64,000 nucleotides of DNA from Echinococcus granulosus (taxonomy: Eukaryota; Platyhelminthes; Cestoda; Cyclophyllidea; Taeniidae). Shown here in pieces: positions 55,001-64,000 of this stretch. Position numbers and translations under genes: made by a program. The notes beneath the pieces were generated by a model, which was not told the DNA's origin, did not search any database, and was given only the letters and a program-made list of their open reading frames with translations. The stretch is from contig NW_020170432.1 in assembly GCF_000524195.1 (NCBI RefSeq), forward strand, positions 388,847 through 452,846, written 5' to 3'. Position 1 is the stretch's first letter; each line of letters starts with the position of its first letter.

Positions 55001-58000
55001 ACTCATTTTAACCAGCTGCGAAAATAAGCGAAGAAAATTAGGCTGTGATTGCAGTTCGGTTGCAACTTCTCTGCGTCTTTGTCCCCAGTTCCACATTCGT
55101 GGGATGCCCAGAAGATCGTCGATTCCGACGTCCTCCTAAACGAAGCAGACGACGTCGCGATGACATCACTTCCAGCGAGTTCACTCTTTTCCAACTTCTT
55201 GACATGAACGTGGGTGGTGAAGACGATGGTGACATGGAAGATGACGAGGAAGAGGAATTGGAGGAGGGTGAGGAAATGGAACAGGGAAAAGAGGAAACTT
55301 CTTCCATGTCTGCTTCTCTTGTCGCCTCAACGAAGCCTCCTAGTGTCCCTCCACCCTCCATTTTCGATGCTCTTTTTGCTGAATCTGAGAAAGCTCAACA
55401 AAGAGTGGCAAATGCTGAGGAAAGTGTACCCGCTCCTCCTTCCAATGTAAGTGCCTTGCGTTCAATGCAACTTTTATGGATTTGTGTAGATATTTTTGAC
55501 CAAAGTTTCATCATGCGCTCCTTTTCTCTGTCTTTCTAAAAGTTCTTTGGTCTGGCAAATATATATTCGCCAGGAGCTTTTGTGTTAGACTTTGTGAAGT
55601 AGGGACCATGTTACCATGTCTAGACCGAGGAACAACGAGCTTAGTAAAAAAGTGATTTGTGCAGGGCTCCCCACTACTGCTATGAATCTCGTTTCGTGAG
55701 TCACCCACAAAGTTTGCTTAGTACCATACACAATTGCAACAGCATTGGTGTTACCACGTAATCCGACTTTGATTTGAACATTGCTTTCAGTGGTTTCAGT
55801 GGACACTTCCGCTTTAGTCGTATCGATGATAGCCGGTGAGAACGTAGTCCACCACGATAACTGGTCATGAGATGCCAATTATCTTCCTATATCTCTTTAT
55901 CGTTCCAGGCGATCTCACGAGTAATCGGTCCAGCGGCACCTCCCGCTCCTGTCAACGCCTCAACAACGAATGACTCTGGCGGCCCTTCGATGGATCTCTT
56001 TAAATCTATCTTTGCCTCCGATGAGGAGCTAGATGATGAAGATGATGTGGAGGAGGTTGAAAAGGAGGCCATGCCACCACCACCTTCATCGCTCGAGGTT
56101 CGACCTTTGACGATGTCCCCATCCCGTGACAAGGCTGACGCCAACGGTGACAACAACACTAGCAAAGATGGTACTGTCGAGCAAGTCCCAACTTCTCCGC
56201 CTCGTCCCGAGCCAGCTGTTCATGACTTGTCCGTGCACAAACTATTCAAGCATCTGTTCAATCCAGAACTGGATAGTGGTATGTGATAGCTATTTCGCTT
56301 ATCCATCTTGCGGTTTTGAGTCTTGATTACAGTCCACAACCTATTCCCATAGATGTAACACACCTAGGCTATTGGAAGGCTTGAAGTATAGCACATGTCT
56401 TCACAGCAGTAATTGAATGAGGCTGAATGGAACCACGAGGCAGAAAATTTAACAGAAATTTTTCGTCTCGATAAGAAGACTTCCTGATCAAGTAGTAGTG
56501 ATGCACACGTTTGCCCCATCCAACATATTTTAACACTCAGATGTGATTTGTTAGTGAATGTGCTGAAAGCTTGTTTAAAATTGACTCATATTATCAGATA
56601 TCTTTGAACAGCTATGATAGGAGCGGCCTTTGATGTGCTAGCGCTGATTGTTTATCCAAGCGTGATGAAAAAGAAACGGGTATGATTAATCCACCAATTT
56701 TTATCCGAAGACGATATAAGTCATTAAGACCAAGTTGCTTTGAAGATAAGTTTAGTCGAAGACTCCAAACATGGACTATACTTTGTCTTTTCATTAACCT
56801 CTAAAGGGAATTTCTTGTTTTCTCTCCCTCTTTGTTTCAAGGGCCATCCTCAGTGATCTCAGCAAATGTCCATTCCTTTTTCTCACTGCATCAGTGATCA
56901 GGAGAATTGAAACTAACCGTAATATAAGGGAGATCTCTTATTTCGAATATTTTGGTACATTTTACATTTTGCGTAGTAGTCAGCCAATTCAATTAGATGT
57001 AATCCTTTTTTGAAAAGTTTCAAGGAATTTCGTGTCATCTACGTGCAAGCCGAACCCCGAGAGACCGAAAGAGCTCAGCCATTATTTGATTATTAAAGAT
57101 CGGTGCAACGGGATGCAATGTTTTGTTGCTGTAATGCGCAGGAACTTTGGAAATGGATGGAATTTTTGGCACGCATGTATTAGAAAGTAACAAGAGATGT
57201 GGGACAGTTTGCCGGTACGGTAGACTACTGTGTTCACTTCCATTTTCCTACCACTTTGAATCCTAATGCGTGAAATGTCAGTTAGACCTGGTGGATGCGA
57301 TTCAAGCCTGTTTCTTCTGCAGAAAAAGTGCCATGCAGTTACAAATCTGCACACGATGGCTTCTCATTTGTTAATCCTATTGCGTAGCGCTCGAAAAAGG
57401 TTTGGTAACAAAAGCCATTGCCCAGAAGTGGTCTAAAACCAAACTCTGGTGCCCAACCACTCAACGGTAGATGTATCACTTCAAGGAAGACTTCCCATTC
57501 TTCATCGTAAAGAGTCCTGTATCGTCAATGAATGGTCTTACCGAAGTTTAGGGTGCCACAAACAACTACCAGGCATGTTTCAAACATGAGTAATTGATGA
57601 AGCAATTGGGTTGCACCAACATCAACTGAAAAGGGGAAGTCGTGTTGGATGTTGGGCAAACAAGCACCCCATTACCATGCGTTAAGAGATGGCAGGCAGT
57701 AAGCCTCCAAGACTGTCGATTTCACTCCACTGTGCTTCACTCTTTTCACGTAGCCCAAGAGAAGGCGCCGTTGCTAGTCTGTTTGCTGACCGACTTGTGA
57801 TGAGAGACGGCTTTTGTATTTTGATCATCATAGCTCCAGCAAAGGCATAGCATTAGTCGTGGCCAAGCGATTCGTTTCTTACCCACCCTACAATTCAAAG
57901 GCGTGTGTTATGCCATTCCTACACGGATGTGTCCTTTGAGTGGTGGATTGCAGATGTGTTTGTTCGCCTTCTGAAGGCCCAGCATTGGAGATCTACCTAC

Positions 58001-61000
58001 TCGGCAGGATGTAACTTGAACGTGCGCAAAGGAGGCTTCTTCATTGCCTTCCATAGGCCAAAAGTTTTGCCAAAGTGGAAATCGTAGCTATCTTGTGCCT
58101 TTTGGAAAGAATGACGGATTGTTAGGTTTATTTAAACGCCTAAATTTCATGTTCAAAGAAGTCTTCTGTAGTTTATCACAAGAAATTACACAAGCTTGTT
58201 TGATTTAACCTATATTGTCATCCCGTTGCTTAATTGACGTCTTTTGGGATTTTTCCGAGTTTATTTTGGTCAATTCTTTTCTTATTCGGTAATTACGGCT
58301 GCATGCGAGTTTGTCTTGTGCCATGGGCTAGGATTATGAGATACACTCGATCCACAACAGGAAAGGTTTCGAAACTAACGATTTTGATGAGGTTCATGTC
58401 TCACCTCCCCTTTTAACGAGTTACATTATACTCTTACTTGGGATGTAATGTGTAAAGCCAAACAACTTCCCTAAAGAGCGTATTTCGCGTGTCCATTTTT
58501 CGTTGAAGCACTTTTTCATATCTTTGTGGCATGCAAAGGATCTACTCATCATTCATTGCTATTTTTGCGATTTTGCCTATTTTAGTGTAGATCTCCCTCC
58601 CTCACTAGGCATATTGCCGAACCTAACTTTGAGGCAGTTGCCAGGCTCTTGACGGAGTTGTATTGACCCGCCTATTGCGTACCCCTGTAGATTTAACCAA
58701 TCGCAGTAGATGAGGATTTTTTTCACGTAAAAATTAGCCACTCTGATTTTTATGTAAGCCTACTCCGAACAGTTGGTGTTTTGCCTGACCTAGTCTTTAT
58801 TTCTTATAAGTGTACAGAAGAGTTGAAAGGTCAGAAGTAAATTTTAATGCTGCTGAGCTGAAGCCCGAACTGCCGTGGATGAAAAGTTTGCGCATTAGTA
58901 AATGTCGATGTTTTGGTTCTTTCAGAAGCCCCGCTATTCGCCGTGTCGAGGGTTACTCACCAAAGGAGGGAAGAGAAGTCTATGGAGGATGCAAAAAAGG
59001 CATCATCATCGGTAGGGGCAAAGCCAACTGCAGAAGAAGACTTCTACGGACCCTCCCTTCCTCCCGATTTCGGTGAGTTGGGTAAATTTAGTATTGCTGT
59101 TCATAATTTGCCGAATGCGCAGTATCATCCTTGCGTCATTGGTTGTTGTTTACTAGTAGCCTACTTTCATCTGCAAGTAAGCGGCCGGCTTTTTTGTAAC
59201 CCACTTTCTCATTATGTTGATGCGCCCTTGTGGGGTTAGGCTACTCTCGTCGTGCCGACCTAGCTGTTAACTAGTGATTCTTGCCGAAAACTTAACACTT
59301 CCTTCTTTTTCTTGTACATTGGTATTGGTCTAATGGCTGTAGTCAACAAAATTTCCTATGGCTTCCAAACCATCACAGATTTCTCAATCGCGCATCTCCA
59401 AAAAGTAGAGGTGTGCTTTCTCATACACAACACTTTCCGAGTATCATTGACGCGCAAATACAACTTCTTCGTACTTGTTTGCTAACTTAGCTAAGCAATG
59501 TATTTGATCATAATCTGTAGAGGTAACAAAATAAGTTTGCGTGGTATTTCCTAATTGGAAGGCCAGATGAGAAATAGGGAATTTGTGTGATGAATTACCA
59601 CTTCAGTTTATCATTCTTTCCCAAGAAGGCAGAGGTTAATCGTAATTGCTACTCTTTCACAAGACTTTCTGTATATAGAAAGCAAGAAACAGTCTAGCCC
59701 TTCTCATTTACCACATTTTTACTTAGCTGCATTATGTCTGGTTTTTGTGTAGTTGTGTGATTATTTACTGCCAATACAAATACAAGGTGGCATGTGCCAC
59801 TTGGAGGTTGGGCGAGTGGAGGATATTATCAAGACAATACAGAAGAGGTTTTATTTCCTTTCACTCCATCATAAAATGTAAATCTTCCGTTGACTATCTT
59901 TTGCGGTGGTGTGAGGTAGGGGTTTTCCGTTGTGTCATAAGAAGAATTAGGCTTTCTTCTCTCTGATTGGTTAGACCTAGTTCTCCACACATGCACATAC
60001 ATCCACCCATCCAGAACAAGTGTAATCGTACTGGAGTGGGGTAGCACACGCCTTAGAAAAGGACTACTTGGCCATGATCAGTGATACACTTTTGTTTAAA
60101 TTACGTTGGAACAAAGTACAAGAGCCGTCTCTCGTCACAAGTCAGTCAGCAAACAGACTAGCAACGGCGCCTTCTCGTGGGCTACGTGAAAAGAATGAAG
60201 CACAGTGGAGTGAAATTGACAGTCGTGAAGGCTTACTGCCTGTTATCCCTTAACGCATGGTAATGGGGTGCTTGTTTGCCCAACATCCAACACGACTTCC
60301 CCTTTTCAGTTGATGTTGGTGCAACCCAATTGCTTCATCAATCACTCATGTTTGAAACATGCCTGGTAGTTGTTTGTGGCACCCTAAACTTCGGTAAGAC
60401 CATTCATTGACGATACAGGACTCTTTACGATGAAGAATGGGAAGTCTTCCTTGAAGTGATACATCTACCGTTGAGTGGTTGGGCACCAGCGTTGGATTTC
60501 AGACCGCTTCTGGGTAATAGCTTTTGCTACCACACCTTTTTCGAGTGCTATGCAATAGGGTTAACAAACGAGAAGCCACCGTATGCAGATTTGTAACTAC
60601 ATAGCACTTTTTCTGCAGAAGAAACAGGCTTGAATCGCATCCATCAGGTTTGGTTAACATTTTATGAAACTCGTTACAATTCTCTACAATTTACAGCCTA
60701 GTGCCATTGAGTCGTTGCCAATGCTCGACATGTTTTTCGAGGTCCTCATTCGCATTTCCCAAATTTGCTCTCTAGGACCTGTTGCACAATCCAATATTTC
60801 CCTTTCCATTCCCAATGACTCCCCCGATTTGTCCTCCGACTCAGTAGACTTCGTCGAATGGAAGGTAAGTTCATCCACCTAGCTTAAGAAACGTCACATT
60901 CTGGATGGATGAACTTTTACTGTCAAGTTTAGTGCGCTCAATCGAAAATCAACCATTGTATGACATTTTAATGCATTCTTTTGAGGTACGCGCGTTATAA

Positions 61001-61683
61001 GTTTGTCATCTTAGCAATTGTACTTCTCATTTGCTGATTAGAAGGCGGTAAAATCCAAGTTCACCGTTTCGACAGGTTTAAGCAGTAGTTGAGTTATCTG
61101 GCTAATCTCCATTATTTGAATGACAAAGACATGTGACGTGTGGTCAAGCTGCCCCATCGTAAGGTGGACTGTACTTTTTTGCTTCCTTCAACTTATTTCA
61201 CGTCTGTGGTTCCCAAAAAGGAGGTATCCTAGTTTTCACACAACTGCATCCTCATTGAAGAAGTCCATCCTTCCACGCTCAAGCTTGTGCTTTAAACCTT
61301 GACTTTATTAACCTCTTTACTTTTCATGTTATTGACAACGGTTCTATGGAAGAGAAAAGCTGACTTGAAGGCTTGCTTGATTGGGAACTAGATGGTCATC
61401 TTTTAGATGAATTTCTGCTTAAGTAGACACTCAGATTATTCCAAAGATTTGTGTAATTTTAATTCATCTTTCGGATGACATGGATATCAACAGGTTTTCT
61501 TGACTACCATTTAGATCTACATGCTAGATGATTCTCTAGTTGTTGCTTTTTTCTTCCTTTCAGAAGCGTCACAAAGAGGGTCCTGAGAAGGCGGAGCATC
61601 GTTTGCGTAAACACAGTCACAAGCACCACCACCACCATCACCACCGCCACAAAGACAAACATCACAGACACGATACGGGTTGA
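49037..61683 (+). CDS. GPATCH1: G-patch domain-containing protein 1 orthologue (973 aa, 15 exons)
   Basis: GPATCH1 is a nuclear spliceosome-associated protein; G-patch proteins activate DEAH-box RNA helicases (DHX35 is the reported partner of this one). Exons: 49037-49097, 49131-49277, 49459-49556, 49630-49784, 49938-50050, 51387-51599, 52264-52509, 52584-52919, 53482-53816, 54012-54145, 55089-55446, 55909-56278, 58926-59072, 60776-60864, 61564-61683. All are GT-AG and the frame closes at TGA. Matches to human GPATCH1 in order: [20 protein letters not shown] (residues 47-66, the DUF1604 hallmark), [66 protein letters not shown] (about 756-772), and [13 protein letters not shown]. The G-patch keeps LLRRMGWK (about 161-168) but not the following glycines. 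The last exon is histidine-rich. Acidic runs sit near 655-670 and 770-785. The weakest points are the donor after exon 4 (GTTCGG) and the long fifth intron. Confidence 0.93.
54471..54628 (-). other. Antisense coding-like segment in GPATCH1 intron 10
   Basis: On the minus strand a good acceptor (TATTTCAG, AG at 54630-54629) opens a 51-codon frame ending in TAA at 54471. Its codons are C/G-rich at third positions and the peptide is basic and protein-like ([19 protein letters not shown], then a Lys/Arg-rich end). A different frame at its start also looks coding-like, so a frameshifted retropseudogene is possible. Alternatives are the last exon of a nested antisense gene or chance. The family is not recognised. 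Confidence 0.25.
55585..55878 (-). other. Antisense open frame in GPATCH1 intron 11
   Basis: A 97-codon minus-strand frame with plausible protein composition (for example [20 protein letters not shown]) sits almost entirely within intron 11. Together with the intron 10 segment it could belong to a nested antisense gene interleaved with GPATCH1 exon 11, or to an inserted element. No family is recognised and the boundaries are unsupported. Confidence 0.2.
57279..57822 (+). repeat. Inverted repeat, left arm (GPATCH1 intron 12)
   Basis: About 540 nt whose reverse complement matches 60112-60655 closely, with scattered substitutions and few indels. The clearest blocks are AACGGTAGATGTATCACTTC and GGGTTGCACCAACATCAACT. 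It contains, on the minus strand (57671-57339), a 111-codon frame with a single internal TGA, shared with the other arm. Confidence 0.9.
57823..58925. other. Remainder of GPATCH1 intron 12 after the inverted-repeat arm
   Basis: About 1.1 kb with no supported feature apart from the polypyrimidine tract and acceptor (TTCAG at 58921-58925) of exon 13. A 60-codon plus-strand frame at 57905-58087 is not recognised and has no splice support. Confidence 0.5.
60112..60655 (-). repeat. Inverted repeat, right arm (GPATCH1 intron 13)
   Basis: Reverse-complement partner of 57279-57822. The plus-strand frame 60264-60596 has 111 codons including the stop, with one internal TGA at 60408-60410. The left arm has the same length with no indels and the same TGA. 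The arm ends about 120 nt before the acceptor of exon 14 (AG at 60774-60775). Confidence 0.9.
61564..61683 (+). other. GPATCH1: GPATCH1 terminal exon encoding a histidine-rich tail
   Basis: The last 39 codons, after a strong pyrimidine tract and CAG, encode a Lys/Arg/His-rich end with seven consecutive histidines at residues 955-961 and further HH pairs. The human protein has a Lys/Arg-rich tail at the same place, so basic character is kept while lysine is largely replaced by histidine. Confidence 0.85.
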
Positions 61684-61817
61684 AGCGCCAAGACTGTGAC
61701 ATCTTTGTGTACATACTTCAGTATTTATTTTTATATACGGTTATAAAGTCATTGACCAGGTGAATCCCTTTCTAGTGGGAAAAAAGAAGGGTAGGGTAAG
61801 TGAGGATTCGTTGAGGT

Positions 61818-62784
61818 ATGCCTCGTCGCAAGAGTAGGTCTGTTCATCTTCACATTGAAGCAAACCCTCTGCTTTCAAATGATGAATGCATTGCTGAAAA
61901 ACAAAGGTAGAAATCTGGCGAGCTGGAGAAAGTAAAATGTCTGTTGCCGTTGTTGGTGTTGTTGTTGCATCTTCTTATTGTGCTTCCTGCTGTGTTCCCG
62001 TTCCTTTTGAATTTTATCTATTGAATCTTGAGTGATTTCAGCTTGCCTTCACCTCAGCCTCATCTTCATCCCGATCCTGCTTTGCTCGTATGCATAATGG
62101 GGTAGAGGACAATGGGGAAACGGAACCGACAGATAATGCGAGAAACTGGTTTTGGTAGCTACCTGTTTTTTTTCCCCATTTCAAGAAACCCAAAGGCTTG
62201 TTTGACTCCCTCATTGTAAATGCGACAAGGCAATTCTTCCCCAGCACTTTACGCAAATTCCATGTTTTGGTGTGAAAATGTGGATTTTTGTCAACTGTCC
62301 CCTCACCGTTGGTGACATTCCGTCTCCGATGTATTGAACCTACTCGGCCCTAGCCTCCTGCCTCGGCCTTGATGCTAGAAAAGCCTCAAAACCGAGTCCA
62401 ATTAGTAATAGGTCAGGTCTCTGGAAGGCACTGCTGATAATTTGTGACCATATCGACACTTTGTGGTTCGCCTTCCATATCGGCATCGCATTGGACACCA
62501 CGATTGTCAACTTTCTGCCCAATTGGTATCTTCTTGAACCCGATTTCTGCAAGGAATACAACGGCCTCTATTCATTTGTCAATCTTATACAGTTTAATCA
62601 ACCAGGAATAGCTCAATGTCCTCACTCCCTGGATCATGGAATCCGTTGGACTTATTTGGACTTTGTTGTTGGGCTTTCGGTTATACCTTTCCATTACTTA
62701 CTTTGCTTATTTAGAGAGGGCTCCTTGATTTGCCTAATTACACTATTGAAGAGAATCTCTTCATCTCCTACATATGTTATATAA
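61818..62784 (+). CDS. Candidate two-exon gene for a small membrane protein (hypothetical)
   Basis: Speculative model. A first exon at 61818-61906 (starting MPRRKSRSVHLHIEANPLL) ends at a GT donor. A second exon from 62379, after GCTAG, continues in frame to TAA at 62782-62784. Two hydrophobic stretches (LWFAFHIGIALDTTIVNFL and a segment near VVGLSVIPFHYLLCLF) suggest membrane insertion. The join would give 164 residues. The acceptor lacks a good pyrimidine tract, the second half may be intron, and no family is recognised. An alternative acceptor lies at CCCTAG, 62347-62352. It starts about 135 nt after the GPATCH1 stop, so parts could instead be GPATCH1 3' UTR. Confidence 0.2.
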
Positions 62785-64000
62785 GAGCGCTCTTGTGAGG
62801 ACATTAACAAGAGCCCAAGTTAGTGGCAAAGTTGTCAACTGCACTTGTTATTACCCGTTGGATCGATATTTGGTATCAAAAATGACTGTCTGTGAGACTT
62901 CAAGACTCCTCTACAGGCCAATGATAACCCGCTGAAGGAGTGAGGGACAACCAGTCCGGCCTCCTGGTCGCGCCGTCACAACGGAAGTTCAAACTCTAGA
63001 GGCTGAAGGGCCTGAGTAGTTGAAACAGATCGGATCTAATCTTTCCCTAGATGGATAGTATGATAAAGCGTGTGTGTGCATGCCAATATACTGTAGTACT
63101 TTGATTGCTTAATCCTGCGTTTCGGTTACGCGGGCACTCAAGTCGCCACTGGTGGTACCTCCACTAGGCAACATGGACTTCGAGTCAGGCCGATGGTCTC
63201 AGCTCTTCGGTCCTGGTATGATGCCTTCCTATGGCTTCAAAAAAGACTTGAGTCGCTACAGAACGTTATGTTACATCGTCTGTATAGCTGGTGTGTTATC
63301 ACGAGTCTGTTCTTGTGTTTTTACACAACTTCATCCATAAGAAATCAAAGATTAGTTAAATCATAGATGCTGTTACTCTTTTTCACAAGAACAAAACAGT
63401 GAGTCAGATGAAATGCATCTCCATCGAGTCACCACTTTGGATAGTAAATTCTGGAAAGAATAAAATACGTTTTAGCTGCCTTCTGTTCTTTTGTGTAGGT
63501 AAAGCCTGAGTTTTTAGTTTGAGTCAGCATTTCTAACTGACTTGATCGGTCTATGGGTCTCCGTAGATCGTCGGTGGGTCCTCCTGTACGCCAACAATAA
63601 ACCTTTCTTCCATATTAGTGTGTCTTATTACGGCTGTGGCGAAAACCCGAAACACCACATCGGTGAGTTGTAAGCGAATCTTATTAACAGGAAGAACAAC
63701 CTCGATCTCGTTGACTAGTTGGGTCTTCTGTTGACGCTTTCAGCAAATGCTCAACTTCAAAGTTTGTGATAACCGCTGAAGGAGTGAAATAAGGTTCCGG
63801 CGAATCACAGCCAATGCCAGAGGAAGGCTCGCTACAGTCCCCGCACAATAAGGGGTTGACAGTCCCCATCCTGGTGTCGCTATTAGACACTCAGCACTCT
63901 CTTTGAACGCAGGATGGCTTTTCAATGCTCTTGCTCCTATAGGTACTGTGATGTCCAGAAGTCCCATCAGATCCACATCGAATACTACAGCCACTAGTTG
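62785..64000. other. Right end of window, no supported gene
   Basis: Several overlapping open frames occur: plus strand near 63120-63358, minus strand 63684-63994. All three plus frames around 63150-63340 are open for some distance, so openness is not informative. An 18-19 nt motif (TAACC(C)GCTGAAGGAGTGA) occurs at 62925 and 63770, possibly pieces of one repeat. Nothing is recognised. Confidence 0.45.

Noticed and set aside
59912..59935. let-7-like seed (TGAGGTAG) in GPATCH1 intron 13
   Set aside because: Only the first bases match, the rest of the mature microRNA differs, and no hairpin was evident.
62925..63787. An 18-19 nt motif shared at 62925 and 63770
   Set aside because: The flanks do not align convincingly, so a repeat family cannot be claimed from this window alone.
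1..64000. CRISPR arrays, bacterial operons, phage or insertion sequences
   Set aside because: No regularly spaced direct repeats or prokaryotic gene arrangement; spliced animal genes define the window.

Overview
This is eukaryotic DNA, most likely from a parasitic flatworm and probably a tapeworm. Three multi-exon genes can be reconstructed with GT-AG introns. Many of those introns are only 30-39 nt or about 73 nt long, and from memory such very short introns are typical of tapeworm genes. The rest is long, mostly non-coding DNA with microsatellites, one 0.6-kb dispersed repeat family and a 100-N assembly gap. There is nothing bacterial here: no operons, no CRISPR array.

Layout. Positions 1-4661 hold no convincing gene. 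A divergent short tropomyosin gene lies on the minus strand (4662-6547, 8 exons). About 1 kb of AT-rich DNA separates it from a C2H2/C2HC zinc-finger gene transcribed the other way (7574-8940, 3 exons, poly(A) signal at 9326). From about 9.3 kb to 49.0 kb lies a gene desert of nearly 40 kb with simple repeats, the N gap (24148-24247) and three copies of the dispersed repeat (about 25.7, 30.5 and 33.8 kb). GPATCH1 (G-patch domain-containing protein 1, a spliceosome-associated factor) occupies 49037-61683 on the plus strand in 15 exons. Its later introns carry a 0.54-kb inverted repeat around exon 13 and antisense coding-like segments. A weak, unidentified candidate gene follows at 61818-62784.

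Most notable. The tropomyosin keeps the exon lengths known from animal tropomyosin genes (134, 118, 71, 76, 63 and 70 nt) but has precisely lost the second exon, 42 codons or six heptads. The zinc-finger protein is built from repeated C2H2 + C2HC finger pairs, and its true N-terminus is hidden in two tiny upstream exons. GPATCH1 is clearly orthologous along its length, yet its G-patch has lost the glycine-rich half and its C-terminus is a histidine-rich tail.

The three genes have no evident functional link: cytoskeleton, a putative DNA-binding regulator, and RNA splicing. All exon models were assembled by eye from reading frame, splice signals and remembered family sequences. They have not been checked against transcripts.
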